Of a DNA stretch of 64,000 nucleotides, positions 33,738-43,571 are shown in pieces. The stretch covers positions 186,001 through 250,000 of the forward strand of contig NZ_FOOX01000004.1 in the NCBI RefSeq assembly GCF_900113335.1. The letters run 5' to 3'. Below the pieces are notes generated by a model. It made no database searches, had not been told where the DNA came from, and saw only the letters and a program-made list of their open reading frames with translations. Position 1 is the stretch's first letter. Every line of letters starts with the position of its first letter. This DNA comes from Desulfotruncus arcticus DSM 17038. Its GTDB lineage: Bacteria; Bacillota; Desulfotomaculia; Desulfotomaculales; Desulfallaceae. The position numbers were made by a program, and so were the translations under genes.

Positions 33738-33769
33738 GGTTCAGGTGGGGGCAAAACCCCACCTGAACC
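33738..33769. repeat. Perfect 13-bp stem hairpin
   Basis: GGTTCAGGTGGGG / CCCCACCTGAACC separated by six bases. It lacks a clear T-tract; a shorter relative with GGTGGGG / CCCCACC occurs at 55232-55251. It could be a small interspersed hairpin or a barrier between divergent units. Confidence 0.5.
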
Positions 33770-33791
33770 AAGTCTTCTTTATTATAAAGGC

Positions 33792-33820
33792 TTGACAGGT
33801 GCTGATTTTTTAAGTAAAAT
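33792..33820 (+). promoter_or_regulatory. Sigma-A promoter of the ylxM-ffh operon
   Basis: TTGACA (33792-33797), 17-base spacer, TAAAAT (33815-33820), 45 bases upstream of the ylxM start. Confidence 0.8.
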
Positions 33821-33864
33821 TTTTCTGTAAAGTATTATTGCTTTATACTTGGGTGGGGTTGTTT

Positions 33865-34212
33865 TTGGATAAGGTTACAAAAATTACGTTGATGTTTGAT
33901 TTTTACGGCCAGCTGCTGACAGATAAGCAGCGGGATTTTATTGAGTTATATTATGGAAATGATCTTTCCCTGGGGGAAATTGCTGAAAAATACGGTGTTA
34001 GTCGCCAGGCGGTGCACGATACTTTAAAGCGCACCGAGAATATGCTGCAAAGTTACGAAAGTAAGCTGCAGCTCGTAAATAAATACCTGACCCAGCGGGC
34101 CAGGCTGGCTGAGGCGGCCAGACTGCTGGAAGAGTGTGATAGCCCGGTGTCACAACAGGTGTCCCGGGCCAGGGAGATATTGCAAGAAGTGCTGGAGATG
34201 GACGGGGGGTAA
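33865..34212 (+). CDS. ylxM: SRP-associated helix-turn-helix protein YlxM
   Basis: A 115-residue UPF0122 protein: DFYGQLLTDKQRDFIELYYGNDLSLGEIAEKYGVSRQAV with a sigma-region-4-like helix-turn-helix. YlxM stimulates SRP GTPase activity in some Gram-positives. TTG at 33865 lies eight bases after GGGTGGGG. ffh follows after four bases, the conserved pairing. Confidence 0.93.
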   Translation: MDKVTKITLMFDFYGQLLTDKQRDFIELYYGNDLSLGEIAEKYGVSRQAVHDTLKRTENMLQSYESKLQLVNKYLTQRARLAEAARLLEECDSPVSQQVSRAREILQEVLEMDGG

Positions 34213-34216
34213 TTTA

Positions 34217-35584
34217 ATGGTTTTTTCCGGTCTCGCAGAAAGGCTCCAGGAAACATTTAAAAAGCTTAAGGGAAAAGGGCGACTGACCGAGGAAGATGTG
34301 GATCAGGCCCTGAAAGAGGTGCGCCGGGCGCTAATCGGTGCTGATGTCAATTTCCTTGTGGTTAAGGATTTTATCGCCAAGGTCAAGGAGCGGGCTATCG
34401 GCTCTGATGTTTTGCAAAGCCTTACACCGGCCCAGCAGGTTATTAAAATAGTTCATGACGAGCTGGCCGAACTGATGGGCGGATCAAACAGCAAGATTGA
34501 ACTTGCTCCTGCACCGCCTACCGTAATTATGATGGTGGGGCTGCACGGTGCAGGAAAAACGACCACTACGGCCAAGCTGGCTAATTTGCTGCGCAGACAG
34601 GGCCGCCGCCCCATGCTGGTAGCCGCTGATATATACAGGCCGGCTGCGATTAAGCAGCTGCAGGTGCTTGGCGGCCAGCTGAATATGCCTGTATTCAGTA
34701 TGGGTGACAGCGTTGCCCCGCCGGATATTGCCAGGGCCGCCGTGGATAAGGCCAAGCGTGACGGCAACGACCTGATTATAATTGATACCGCCGGCAGGCT
34801 GCACATTGACGAAGAGTTAATGGCGGAATTACGTAGAGTTGTTGACGCCGTACATCCCAATGAGATCCTGCTGGTGGTGGACTCGATGACCGGCCAGGAC
34901 GCGGTGAATGTAGCCAAGACTTTTAATGAGATGCTGTCCCTAACCGGTGTTGTATTAACCAAGCTGGACGGGGATACCCGGGGCGGGGCCGCGCTTTCGG
35001 TCAAGGCTGTAACCGGCTGTCCGATTAAATTTATCGGCATGGGCGAAAAACTTGATGCGCTGGAGCAGTTCCACCCGGAGAGAATGGCCGACCGCATTTT
35101 GGGTATGGGCGACGTTATGACACTGATTGAAAAAGCCCAGGCCAATTTCGATGCCGAGCAAGTGGAAAAGCTGAACAAACGCATCAGGAGTATGGAATTT
35201 ACTCTGGACGATTTTGTCCAGCAAATTAACCAGGTTAAGAAAATGGGACCTTTGGACCAGATTTTGGGTATGATACCCGGACTGGGTAATATGAAAAAGC
35301 TGAAGGACCTTGATTTTGATGAGAAAGAGCTGGTTTTTGTTGAGGCTATTATAAGTTCAATGACCCCCTGGGAGCGGCAAAACCCGCAGGAAATCAAAGG
35401 TAACAGGCGTAAACGGATAGCCAGGGGCAGCGGCACTTCGGTGCAGGATGTGAACCGCTTGCTAAAGCAGTTTGATCAAACCAGAAAGATGATGCGCCAG
35501 GTAATGGATATGGAAAAGAATATTAAAAAGGGTAAAGTCGGTAAAAACCCCTTTGGGTTCGGTAAGAAAGGATCCCCTTTTTAA
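34217..35584 (+). CDS. ffh: Signal recognition particle protein Ffh
   Basis: A 455-residue SRP54: N domain, G domain with [15 protein letters not shown] (about 107-121), [16 protein letters not shown], and a Met-rich M domain (about 300-455, including [12 protein letters not shown]) that binds SRP RNA and signal peptides. ATG at 34217 lies after GGGGGGT. It partners FtsY. No SRP RNA gene was recognised in the window. Confidence 0.96.
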   Translation: MVFSGLAERLQETFKKLKGKGRLTEEDVDQALKEVRRALIGADVNFLVVKDFIAKVKERAIGSDVLQSLTPAQQVIKIVHDELAELMGGSNSKIELAPAPPTVIMMVGLHGAGKTTTTAKLANLLRRQGRRPMLVAADIYRPAAIKQLQVLGGQLNMPVFSMGDSVAPPDIARAAVDKAKRDGNDLIIIDTAGRLHIDEELMAELRRVVDAVHPNEILLVVDSMTGQDAVNVAKTFNEMLSLTGVVLTKLDGDTRGGAALSVKAVTGCPIKFIGMGEKLDALEQFHPERMADRILGMGDVMTLIEKAQANFDAEQVEKLNKRIRSMEFTLDDFVQQINQVKKMGPLDQILGMIPGLGNMKKLKDLDFDEKELVFVEAIISSMTPWERQNPQEIKGNRRKRIARGSGTSVQDVNRLLKQFDQTRKMMRQVMDMEKNIKKGKVGKNPFGFGKKGSPF

Positions 35585-35622
35585 GAGAGAATTGCCCACA
35601 TTATTTCAAGGAGGTGATTATT

Positions 35623-35889
35623 ATGGCTGTTAAGATCAGGCTAAAAAGAATGGGGGCCAAGAAAAATCCTTTTTACCGGATAGTGGTTGCCGATTCACGT
35701 TCCCCCAGGGACGGTCGCTTCATCGAAGAAATTGGTTATTACGACCCGTTGAAGGACCCGGCAGTGATCAAAATTGACGAGGCCAAGGCTGCGGAATGGC
35801 TCCGCAAAGGAGCGCAACTTACCAACACCGCCAGAGCGCTTTTCAATAAAGCCGGAATTAACAAGAGCGTTGCCAGCGAGGGCCAGTAA
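35623..35889 (+). CDS. rpsP: Ribosomal protein S16
   Basis: An 88-residue protein starting [31 protein letters not shown], the S16 signature. AAGGAGGTGA precedes the ATG at 35623. Next to khpA, rimM, trmD and rplS in the standard order. Confidence 0.97.
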   Translation: MAVKIRLKRMGAKKNPFYRIVVADSRSPRDGRFIEEIGYYDPLKDPAVIKIDEAKAAEWLRKGAQLTNTARALFNKAGINKSVASEGQ

Positions 35890-35906
35890 GTGAGGAGGTT
35901 AACCCG

Positions 35907-36134
35907 ATGAAAGAACTGGTTGAGCTATTGGCCAAAGCCCTCGTAGACCATCCCGAGATGGTTACTGTGGATTTGATTGAAAAAGAAAAATCCTGCGTCA
36001 TAGAATTGAGAGTTGCTCCTGATGACATGGGCAAAGTTATCGGCAAGCAGGGCCGGATTGCCAGGGCCATACGAACCGTGGTAAAGGCGGCGGCAACGAA
36101 GGAACGCAAAAAAGTAACCGTTGAAATCATCTAA
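35907..36134 (+). CDS. khpA: KH-domain RNA-binding protein KhpA
   Basis: A 75-residue KH protein (YlqC) with the GKVIGKQGRIARAIRTVVKAA loop around residues 40-60. It binds RNA, typically with KhpB, and affects translation and cell-shape genes. GAGGAGG precedes the ATG. Sits between rpsP and rimM as usual. Confidence 0.95.
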   Translation: MKELVELLAKALVDHPEMVTVDLIEKEKSCVIELRVAPDDMGKVIGKQGRIARAIRTVVKAAATKERKKVTVEII

Positions 36135-36167
36135 CTGCTGCCGGCTTTTGAAATTATCATACTTTAT

Positions 36168-36198
36168 GCGTAAAAGGGGGCTCAAAAGCCCTCTTTCG
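36168..36198 (+). terminator. Hairpin between khpA and rimM
   Basis: AGGGGGCT / AGCCCTCT stem with CAAA-type loop and a short T run. Inside the operon, so perhaps an attenuator. Confidence 0.5.
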
Positions 36199-36222
36199 TC
36201 CAATTTTTGGGGTGGGTTGGTT

Positions 36223-36744
36223 TTGGCGATGGAAATTGATGGGTATATTGCTATCGGAAAAATTGTCAACACGCAGGGGCATCGGGGTGAATTGCGGATA
36301 ATCCCGACAACTGATTTTCCCGAGCGCTTTAAAACTATGAACAGGGTTCATGTAAATCAAAATGGTCAATTGGCTGTTTTGGAAGTTGAAAAAGCATATC
36401 CGCATAAAAGTTTTTTTATTTTGAAATTTCGTGGTATTGATAAAATGAATGCTGCAGAAACGCTAAAAGGTTGTTATTTGCTTATTCCCAAAGAAGAATT
36501 AATGCCGCTGCCTGATAATACTTTCTACATATTTGATATTATCGGCCTGAAGGTATTTACCACTGACGGGCGTTGCTTGGGTGAAATTACGGACGTTCAG
36601 CAAACGGGAGCCAATGATATTTATTTGATCGACCGGGAGTCCCAAACGCCGCTGATGGTGCCGGCATTAAAGCAGGTGGTGCTCGAGGTGGATCTGGCTG
36701 CCGGTAAAATGATTGTTGAACTGCCTGCAGGGCTGGAGGACTAG
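36223..36744 (+). CDS. rimM: Ribosome maturation factor RimM
   Basis: A 173-residue protein: IGKIVNTQGHRGELRI (N-terminal RimM domain, about 10-25) and a C-terminal PRC-barrel (about 95-170, FDIIGLKVFTTDGRCLGEI). It helps assemble the 30S head with S19. TTG at 36223 is six bases after GGGGTGGG; ATG at 36229 is an alternative. The stop is four bases before the trmD ATG. Confidence 0.94.
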   Translation: MAMEIDGYIAIGKIVNTQGHRGELRIIPTTDFPERFKTMNRVHVNQNGQLAVLEVEKAYPHKSFFILKFRGIDKMNAAETLKGCYLLIPKEELMPLPDNTFYIFDIIGLKVFTTDGRCLGEITDVQQTGANDIYLIDRESQTPLMVPALKQVVLEVDLAAGKMIVELPAGLED

Positions 36745-36747
36745 TGG

Positions 36748-37500
36748 ATGATCGTCGATATTTTAACTTTGTTTCCCGGGATGTTTGACGGGCCCTTTGA
36801 CAGCAGCATTATCAAGCGGGCCAGGGACCGGGGACTGTTGGATATAGATATTACTGACATACGCCTGTTTTCCGGCAATAAGCATAATACTGTGGATGAT
36901 ACCCCATACGGGGGCGGCGCGGGTATGGTTATGCAGGCACCGCCTATTTTACGTGCTCTGGAGCACGTTCGCGGACGCAGGGGCGCAGCAGCGCCAAGGG
37001 TGGTCCTAATGTGCCCCACGGGGCTGACCTTTAATCAGGTCTGGGCCAGGGATTTGGCCCAGGAGGAACACCTGGTAATTATTTGCGGGCATTACGAAGG
37101 GGTGGATGAACGGGTGCGGGAACTGGCGGTGACCGATGAACTGTCCATTGGTGATTATGTGTTGACCGGCGGGGAACTGCCGGCCATGGTGGTGGTTGAC
37201 GCGGTAGCCAGAATGATCCCGGGGGTGCTGGGTGAGAGTGCCTCGGCTGAAGACGATTCATTTTACACCGGCTTGTTGGAGTATCCGCAGTACACCAGAC
37301 CGGGCGACTATAACGGCCTGACCGTGCCGGATATTTTGCTGAGCGGTCACCATGAAAATATCAGACGCTGGCGCCGCCGGCAGTCGCTGCTGAAAACTTT
37401 GGAACGCCGCTCCGACCTGCTCCGCCCGGAAACGCTGGCCGATGAGGACAAACAGATTTTACGTCAATTGCTGGATGCCATCCGTGATATTGTTAAGTAG
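36748..37500 (+). CDS. trmD: tRNA (guanine-N1)-methyltransferase TrmD
   Basis: A 250-residue SPOUT methyltransferase: [42 protein letters not shown] and the trefoil knot [16 protein letters not shown]. It methylates G37 of tRNAs. A GGAGGAC site lies at the end of rimM. An RNA repeat separates it from rplS, which normally follows directly. Confidence 0.96.
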   Translation: MIVDILTLFPGMFDGPFDSSIIKRARDRGLLDIDITDIRLFSGNKHNTVDDTPYGGGAGMVMQAPPILRALEHVRGRRGAAAPRVVLMCPTGLTFNQVWARDLAQEEHLVIICGHYEGVDERVRELAVTDELSIGDYVLTGGELPAMVVVDAVARMIPGVLGESASAEDDSFYTGLLEYPQYTRPGDYNGLTVPDILLSGHHENIRRWRRRQSLLKTLERRSDLLRPETLADEDKQILRQLLDAIRDIVK

Positions 37501-37518
37501 AGGAAGAATAGGCTACCA

Positions 37519-37727
37519 TGGACAAGGCGATCCGGTGGCTTCCCGGAGTTAGCGGACCACTGGATGCGGACAATAGCCCGTCAAATCCCCAAAGCTTGAC
37601 CACGTAGGGCGTAAAGTTACGTTAAGCTGTTTGTTGTAAGCGTTATAAAAAATAGCTACGCGAGCTACAAGGGAAATTGCGCAGTGCGCGTAGGGAACCA
37701 CCGGAGCGCAGATAGAAGTAGCGTGAA
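37519..37727 (+). ncRNA. Dispersed structured-RNA repeat, copy B
   Basis: About 209 bases matching copies A and C from GACAAGGCGATCCGGTGGC to AGTAGCGTGA. The left GATGAAAAATAGATA module is missing or diverged. Helices persist with changes: GCGTAA / TTACGT, AGC / GCT, and the end helix CGCG-CTAC / GTAG-CGTG using a wobble. It lies between trmD and rplS, within a normally tight operon, and on its coding strand. Confidence 0.65.
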
Positions 37728-37850
37728 AAGTGAGGCACGTTTGTTGCACCGGCGGGCCTGTTATGATATAATTTTTCTTGTTGATTACGGGTGGTCCGCT
37801 GTCCCGGATAGGGGATATGAACACCTTAGGGGGAAGGAGGCTATCAGAAT

Positions 37851-38195
37851 ATGAATCTGCTTAAAGTTGTTGAAGAAGGTCAGTACAAGGAAGATATACC
37901 CCAGTTTAAATCGGGAGATACAGTAAAAGTTCACGTCAAAGTCGTAGAAGGCAACCGGGAAAGAATTCAGGTTTTTGAAGGGGTAGTAATCAGGCGTCGC
38001 GGCGGCGGGCTTGGTGAAACCTTTACCGTCCGCAGGGTATCTTACGGTGTCGGTGTGGAAAGAACTTTTCCGCTGCATTCGCCAAAGATTGATAAAATCG
38101 AAGTGTTAAGACGTGGGCGCGTTCGCAGGGCCAGGTTGTATTACCTGCGTAAGCTGCGTGGTAAGGCTGCCCGGATTAAAGACATTCGCAAGTAA
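37851..38195 (+). CDS. rplS: Ribosomal protein L19
   Basis: A 114-residue L19: [35 protein letters not shown] and the C-terminal [35 protein letters not shown] precedes the ATG. Part of the rpsP-trmD-rplS block. Confidence 0.97.
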   Translation: MNLLKVVEEGQYKEDIPQFKSGDTVKVHVKVVEGNRERIQVFEGVVIRRRGGGLGETFTVRRVSYGVGVERTFPLHSPKIDKIEVLRRGRVRRARLYYLRKLRGKAARIKDIRK

Positions 38196-38250
38196 TGGGG
38201 GGACTGTATAAACAGTCCCTTTTTAATAGCAATTGATCGAGGGGATGAAA

Positions 38251-38796
38251 ATGGACCAACCGGGATACGAGCAACCGCGAGAAAAGAAAAAAAAGTCGGC
38301 GTTTATGGAGATTATTGAATCTATTGCCATTGCTGTTTTGCTGGCTGTAATTATCAGGATGTTTGTTTTTCAGCCATTTGTCATTCCATCCGGTTCCATG
38401 GAACCCACTATTCAAATTGGAGACCGGATCATGGTCAGCAAATTTGCCTATCACTTTGGTGAGCCCAGTCGCGGGGATATTGTGGTGTTTAGACCACCTT
38501 TCGATCCTGAGCGGATTTTTGTCAAAAGGTTGATTGGTACACCTGGAAATACACTGGAGATCCGCGATAGTAAATTGTTTATCAACGGGGAGCAGATTCC
38601 GGAGGAATATTTGCCGCAAGATTTGCGTTTTGATGATTTCGGCCCGGCGCAGGTGCCCGCAGACAATTATTTTATGATGGGCGATAACCGCAATAACAGC
38701 GATGATAGCAGGGTTTGGGGAAATCTGCCGCAAAAGAATATTATCGGAAAAGCGGTTATGATTTATTGGCCCATTAACCACATTAGATTATTTTAA
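38251..38796 (+). CDS. lepB: Signal peptidase I
   Basis: A 181-residue membrane serine protease with one N-terminal helix (about 20-40). The catalytic Ser49 is in PSGSMEPTI and the general base Lys92 in FVKRLIG; GDNRNNSDDSR box E is near 150. It removes signal peptides at the outer membrane face. ATG at 38251 is six bases after GAGGGG. Frequently found between rplS and rbgA. Confidence 0.95.
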   Translation: MDQPGYEQPREKKKKSAFMEIIESIAIAVLLAVIIRMFVFQPFVIPSGSMEPTIQIGDRIMVSKFAYHFGEPSRGDIVVFRPPFDPERIFVKRLIGTPGNTLEIRDSKLFINGEQIPEEYLPQDLRFDDFGPAQVPADNYFMMGDNRNNSDDSRVWGNLPQKNIIGKAVMIYWPINHIRLF

Positions 38797-38798
38797 AA

Positions 38799-38983
38799 AA
38801 AAGTAGTCAGTAGTCAGAAGTCAGAATAAAATAATTGCCTCGGGTAATTATGAATACTGAACCTTAATAGAACTCATAACTGCCGGAGCAGCGAATAAGT
38901 TAAAATAATGGCAGTGATTCAGAAAAAGTATTTTGATACAATAGTTTATGTTTTTATATTCTGACTCCTGACTCCTGCTACTT
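38799..38983. repeat. GTCAG-type inverted-repeat element, copy 3 (most complete)
   Basis: About 185 bases with terminal inverted repeats: left AGTAGTCAGAAGTCAGAATA, right the inverse TATTCTGACTCCTGACTCCT, then GCTACTT matching AAGTAG at the left edge. The centre is AT-rich without a frame. MITE-like. Confidence 0.75.
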
Positions 38984-39004
38984 AAAATATGGACCGGTGA
39001 AGGT

Positions 39005-39850
39005 ATGGATATCCAATGGTACCCTGGTCATATGACCAAGACGCGCAAGCAGATACAGCAAAATCTAAAGCTTATTGATGTGGTAGTAGAACTACTGGAC
39101 GCCAGAATTCCCGCCAGCAGCAGAAACCCTGTTATTAATGATCTATTATTGAACATGCCCCGGGTAGTTGTGTTGAATAAAGCTGACCTGGCAGATCCTG
39201 AAAAGACAACCCTGTGGCTGAAGTACTTTGAAAAATTGGGTCTGCCCGGGGTGGCGGTTGACTCCCAGCGGGGCGTGGGCATCAAACAGATGCTCAACAA
39301 AACTGCAAACCAGGCCCGTCCCGCCATTCAAAAATATATGGATAAGGGAAGGCGGGCCAGATCTGCCCGCTGTATGGTGGTGGGCATACCCAATGTGGGC
39401 AAATCGATGCTAATCAACCGTCTGGCAGGCAGGAGCGCCACCCGTACGGGGAACCGTCCGGGGGTCACCCGGGGCGAGCAGTGGATTAAACTGGGGGACA
39501 GCCTGGAACTGCTGGATACGCCGGGTATTCTCTGGCCTAAATTTGAAGACCCTGAAGTAGCCTTTAAATTGGCTGTAACAGGAGCTATCAAGGAACAGAT
39601 TTATGATCCCCAGGATATTTGTGTCCGTTTGGTGAACTGGCTCACCGAGATGGCACCTGGTGCCCTTGACGCCAGGTACGGAACCGGTGCTGTGACGGGT
39701 GATGTTGGTGCAACCATGCATGCCATCGGAGCCAAAAGGGGTTTCTACTTGTCCGGGGGCAAGATTGATGCTCATAAGACTGCGGTTTTAATTATTAAGG
39801 AATTCAGGGAGGGCAAATTGGGGCACTATACCCTGGATTTGCCTGAATAG
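39005..39850 (+). CDS. rbgA: Ribosome biogenesis GTPase RbgA (YlqF)
   Basis: A 281-residue circularly permuted GTPase: G4 (NKAD, residues 58-61) comes before G1 (GIPNVGKS, about 126) and G3 (DTPG, about 170). The start MDIQWYPGHMTKTRKQI is diagnostic. It is needed for late 50S assembly. GTGAAGGT precedes the ATG. rnhB follows. Confidence 0.95.
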   Translation: MDIQWYPGHMTKTRKQIQQNLKLIDVVVELLDARIPASSRNPVINDLLLNMPRVVVLNKADLADPEKTTLWLKYFEKLGLPGVAVDSQRGVGIKQMLNKTANQARPAIQKYMDKGRRARSARCMVVGIPNVGKSMLINRLAGRSATRTGNRPGVTRGEQWIKLGDSLELLDTPGILWPKFEDPEVAFKLAVTGAIKEQIYDPQDICVRLVNWLTEMAPGALDARYGTGAVTGDVGATMHAIGAKRGFYLSGGKIDAHKTAVLIIKEFREGKLGHYTLDLPE

Positions 39851-39985
39851 TAAGCAAAAAACCCTTGTATCCTTCAGTTTGCGGAAAAAATATTTTGATG
39901 CGGGCAGGGATTTGGTCAATAATCGCGAAAAAAATATAAAGTCGCGAAAAAAATTTAAGTCTAGCTTTTATGTCGGAGTTATTGT

Positions 39986-40798
39986 GTGGATATTAGCTCT
40001 CTGACCGTATCGGAAATAAAAGTATTACTTGAGCAAGACGGTATTCCTGCTCAAGGACTGCTGTCAGCTATGGCGGTTGATAAAAGGTCCGCGGTAAAGG
40101 CTTTATACAACCGCTATGTGGTTTTGCAGCAAAAACACGCTGTTTTACTGCAGCGCCAAAGGGAAATGCAGCGTTATGAGCGAGGGCTTGCCGATTCCAG
40201 TCGTGGCATTGTTGCCGGAGTTGACGAGGCCGGCCGGGGTCCGCTGGCCGGGCCGGTTGTAGCTGCCGCTGTTATACTGCCGCCTGAGGTATTGCTGGAA
40301 GAATTGGACGATTCAAAGAGATTAACTCCGGCTAAACGTGAATTGCTGGATAACAAAATTAAAAAAGTTGCCTTGGATTGGGCTGTTGGCGTAGCAACGG
40401 TAGGCGAAATTGAAATGTTGAATATTCATCATGCGTCTATGTTGGCCATGCTGCGTGCGGTTGGCGGGTTGGGTATCAAACCCGGCTTTTTACTCGTTGA
40501 CGGTAAGTTTGAGCTGCCGGATACAAATATAGCTCAAAAGGCCGTGGTGGGGGGGGATGGATTGTGTCCCTCGATAGCTGCGGCTTCAGTGGTGGCCAAG
40601 GTGACCAGGGACAGGTTGATGGAAATTCTGCACCTGCTGTATCCCGAGTATGGCTTTGATCGCCACAAAGGATATGGCACCGCCTTTCATCTGGCCGCTC
40701 TTTCGGAGTTTGGGCCGTGCCCCGTTCACCGGCGTGACTTTGCGCCCGTTAAGCAGTTAATTAATAACCTTGCGACATTATTATGCAAAAAAAGGTAA
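39986..40798 (+). CDS. rnhB: Ribonuclease HII
   Basis: A 270-residue RNase HII with GVDEAGRGPLAGPVVAAAVIL (about 74-94), DDSKRLTPAKRE and the HKGYGTAFH region. It removes ribonucleotides from DNA. An N-terminal extension of about 70 residues, helical, is as in Bacillus RnhB. GTG start at 39986 with CGGAGT upstream. In many relatives yraN follows; here the nuo operon intervenes. Confidence 0.95.
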   Translation: MDISSLTVSEIKVLLEQDGIPAQGLLSAMAVDKRSAVKALYNRYVVLQQKHAVLLQRQREMQRYERGLADSSRGIVAGVDEAGRGPLAGPVVAAAVILPPEVLLEELDDSKRLTPAKRELLDNKIKKVALDWAVGVATVGEIEMLNIHHASMLAMLRAVGGLGIKPGFLLVDGKFELPDTNIAQKAVVGGDGLCPSIAAASVVAKVTRDRLMEILHLLYPEYGFDRHKGYGTAFHLAALSEFGPCPVHRRDFAPVKQLINNLATLLCKKR

Positions 40799-40840
40799 TT
40801 TATTTTAAAATCCTATCATGGAAATAGCAAATAATTCTGT

Positions 40841-40857
40841 CAAATGTGCGACATTTG
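40841..40857 (+). promoter_or_regulatory. Palindrome upstream of the nuo operon
   Basis: CAAATGTGCGACATTTG, 7-3-7 perfect dyad, 189 bases upstream of nuoA. Candidate operator; it does not match the Rex consensus I know. Nearby, CCAGGGAGTT / AACTCCTTGG arms (40926-40976) add a larger imperfect dyad. Confidence 0.45.
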
Positions 40858-41029
40858 TCGATTAATGCAATAAGTTTTTTTTCAAATGACCAAAATATTA
40901 TAGCTGTAAGACATTGGTTTTTGCGCCAGGGAGTTCCCGAATTCACAAGACGGATTTTTTTGATAACTCCTTGGTTTATATAACAGCGTTTTTATGGTTC
41001 AAAAGTTTATTATGAAAGGGGGGAGAAAA

Positions 41030-41383
41030 GTGTCAGACTGGGCGGGTGTATTTATCTTCTTAGCAGTAGCACTTGTTTTTGGGGCAGGGGGAATTGTAAC
41101 CTCTTTTTTAATTCACCCCAGGCGAAATAACCCGGTCAAGCTGGAGGAGTATGAATGCGGCTTGCCGACGCAAGGCCCCACCTGGGTCCAATTTAGAACC
41201 AGTTATTTTCTTTATGCATTACTTTTTGTCATCTTCGACGTTGAAACCATTTACCTCTATCCCTGGGCAGTTAAATTCCAGAGCCTGGGATTATTTGCGT
41301 TTATCGAGATGATTATATTTATTTTCATTTTGATTGTGGGCTTGTGGTACGCCTGGAAGGAAGGTGCGTTGGAATGGAAGTGA
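41030..41383 (+). CDS. nuoA: NADH-quinone oxidoreductase subunit A
   Basis: A 117-residue three-helix membrane protein: [44 protein letters not shown] is the NuoA core. GTG at 41030 follows AAAGGGGGGAG. First gene of an 11-gene complex I operon; overlaps nuoB by ten bases. Confidence 0.95.
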   Translation: MSDWAGVFIFLAVALVFGAGGIVTSFLIHPRRNNPVKLEEYECGLPTQGPTWVQFRTSYFLYALLFVIFDVETIYLYPWAVKFQSLGLFAFIEMIIFIFILIVGLWYAWKEGALEWK

Positions 41384-41964
41384 ACAAAGGGAAAACACAA
41401 ATTGAAACAGTTACCAAAGATATTTGGGCTCCCGAATACTTCGGGTCAAATCCGGATTATCACAATATGTATGAGATAAAAAGGGTGGTTTCCGCGGAAC
41501 CTTTGGAGAAAATATTGAATCTGGCCAGGGCCCACTCCATTTGGCCGCTTGGCTTCGGTTTGGCCTGTTGCGCCATTGAGGCCCTGATGGGCGCCAACGG
41601 TCCCCGCTATGACCTGTCTCGTTTTGGTTACGAAGTTATGCGCAGCACACCGCGCCAGGCCGACGTGATGGTGGTAGCCGGCACAATTACCAAAAAAGCC
41701 GCGCCCTTCGTGGTCCGGCTGTGGGAACAAATGTCCGAACCCAAGTGGTGTATTGCTGTAGGCAGCTGCGCTATTTCCGGCGGCCCGTTTGTTGATTCTT
41801 ACTATGTAATACCCGGCGCTAATAAAGTCGTGCCCGTTGATATTTATGTACCTGGCTGCCCACCCAGGCCCGATGCGATACTGGAAGCATTTCTAATGTT
41901 GAAGGATAAGATCCTGGATAAAAGGGAACGGCTCCTCAACCAAGGTAAGGCGGTGACGGGATAA
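41374..41964 (+). CDS. nuoB: NADH-quinone oxidoreductase subunit B
   Basis: A 196-residue subunit holding cluster N2: adjacent Cys in [20 protein letters not shown] and GCPPRPDAI. It passes electrons to quinone. ATG at 41374 lies inside the nuoA end with GGAAGGTG upstream. Confidence 0.95.
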   Translation: MEVNKGKTQIETVTKDIWAPEYFGSNPDYHNMYEIKRVVSAEPLEKILNLARAHSIWPLGFGLACCAIEALMGANGPRYDLSRFGYEVMRSTPRQADVMVVAGTITKKAAPFVVRLWEQMSEPKWCIAVGSCAISGGPFVDSYYVIPGANKVVPVDIYVPGCPPRPDAILEAFLMLKDKILDKRERLLNQGKAVTG

Positions 41965-42410
41965 TGATTAAAGAAAAGATTGCGCCTGTAGACGAAATAA
42001 AACAAAAATTCGGCTACATTGCAGTTGACGAGGCGATGGCCGTCACTGTTCCCATGGATAAGCTGCTGGAATTCATGCAAGCTTTAAAAGATGAATTTGC
42101 GCTGGACTATTTAACCAACGAAACAGCGGTGGATTATCCCGAGGAAGATAAGTTTCAAGTAGTTTACAACATCAATTCTATAGAAAATGGCTACTCGCTG
42201 ACGGTCAAAACTGACGTCGACAGGGATAATCCCGAAATGCCTTCCGTATTCCCCGTTTGGGGCGGGGCCAACTGGCAGGAAAGAGAAATATTTGACCTGT
42301 TGGGTATCGTTTTTACGGGGCATCCCAATCTTAAACGCATATTGCTGGACGATCAATTTGAAGGACACCCGCTGCGCAAAGACTTCCAGTGGGAAGGCGG
42401 CAGGGAGTAA
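41964..42410 (+). CDS. nuoC: NADH-quinone oxidoreductase subunit C
   Basis: A 148-residue 30-kDa-subunit-type protein: DYPEEDKFQVVYNINS, PVWGGANWQEREIFDLLGIVFTGHPNLKRILL and EGHPLRKDF. Peripheral-arm scaffold; separate from nuoD (no fusion). Overlaps the nuoB stop by one base. Confidence 0.94.
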   Translation: MIKEKIAPVDEIKQKFGYIAVDEAMAVTVPMDKLLEFMQALKDEFALDYLTNETAVDYPEEDKFQVVYNINSIENGYSLTVKTDVDRDNPEMPSVFPVWGGANWQEREIFDLLGIVFTGHPNLKRILLDDQFEGHPLRKDFQWEGGRE

Positions 42411-42438
42411 CCAAAACGGGGGATAAGAGGTGTAGCAA

Positions 42439-43542
42439 ATGTTAAGGACACAAGAATATTTATTGAACTTTGGTCCACAGCACCCCAGTACCCACGGTGT
42501 CTTTCAGATCATTCTTACCCTGGATGGGGAAAGAATCGTCAAAGGTGAGCCGGTTTGCGGCTACTTGCACCGGGGAATTGAAAAACTGGCCGAGGCGCGC
42601 ACTTATACCCAGGTAATTCCTTATACCGACAGGATGGACTACCTGGCGGCAATGCTGCAGAACTGGGGTTATGTGCAGGCTGTGGAAAAATTAATGGATA
42701 TAGAAGTGCCGGAGCGGGCGGAGTACCTGAGAGTAATTTCAGGCGAGCTTTCACGCCTTACCAGTCACTTGATCGGTATTGGCATTAACGCTCTGGATAT
42801 AGGTGCCTTTACCGGTTTCCTGCTGTGTTTCCGGGAGCGGGAAAAATTGATGGACTTGCTGGAAGAGTTAACCGGTTCCAGGATGACCCTGAGTTATGCC
42901 CGTATCGGCGGTGTTGCAGACGACGCGCCCGAGGGCTGGCTGGACAAACTTAAAAAGCTGATGGACGAAATGCCCGGCTATATTGAAGAATATCAGGGAT
43001 TAATTACCGGGAACGAAATTTTCCAGGCCCGGACCAAGTTTATTGGTAAACTAACCCCTGAAACTGCGATTAACTATAGCCTGAGCGGACCCACTTTAAG
43101 AGGCAGCGGAGTTAATTACGACCTGCGGAAAGCCAAACCTTACAGTATCTACGACCGGTTTGACTTTGAAGTACCGCTGGGCGAAAATGGCGACTGCTTT
43201 GACCGGTTCGTATGCCGGATGCTGGAAATGGAGCAATCCGTGCGGATTATTCAGCAGGCTATTGAGCAGATCAAGGAAGTTGACGGTCCGGTTATCGGCA
43301 AAGTGCCCAAAGTCTTAAAGCCGCCCAAAGGAGAAGCTTACCATGAAATTGAAAGCTCCAAGGGTATCATTGGGTATTATGTTGTAAGCGATGGAAGTAA
43401 TAAGCCTTACCGTGTGCACGTCAGGAGACCGTCATTTATCAACCTGGGTTATCTGGATGAAATGGTGCGCGGTTACCTGCTGGCAGATGTTGTGGCTATT
43501 CTTAGTAGTATTGATATCGTTCTTGGTGAAGTGGACTGTTAA
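42439..43542 (+). CDS. nuoD: NADH-quinone oxidoreductase subunit D
   Basis: A 367-residue 49-kDa-type subunit: [34 protein letters not shown] and the C-terminal DIVLGEVDC. It lacks hydrogenase NiFe Cys pairs, so is a quinone-site subunit. GAGGTG lies ahead of the ATG. Confidence 0.95.
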   Translation: MLRTQEYLLNFGPQHPSTHGVFQIILTLDGERIVKGEPVCGYLHRGIEKLAEARTYTQVIPYTDRMDYLAAMLQNWGYVQAVEKLMDIEVPERAEYLRVISGELSRLTSHLIGIGINALDIGAFTGFLLCFREREKLMDLLEELTGSRMTLSYARIGGVADDAPEGWLDKLKKLMDEMPGYIEEYQGLITGNEIFQARTKFIGKLTPETAINYSLSGPTLRGSGVNYDLRKAKPYSIYDRFDFEVPLGENGDCFDRFVCRMLEMEQSVRIIQQAIEQIKEVDGPVIGKVPKVLKPPKGEAYHEIESSKGIIGYYVVSDGSNKPYRVHVRRPSFINLGYLDEMVRGYLLADVVAILSSIDIVLGEVDC

Positions 43543-43571
43543 CAAATACGGGATCATAGGGGAGAAGAGGC

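Noticed and set aside
33738-33769. Calling the 13-bp hairpin a terminator
   Set aside because: It lacks a T-tract on either strand and lies between divergent promoters, so it is listed as a repeat only.
34453-35436. 327-codon frame antisense to ffh
   Set aside because: Low-complexity Ser/Ile-rich shadow of a conserved gene; the codon pattern belongs to ffh.
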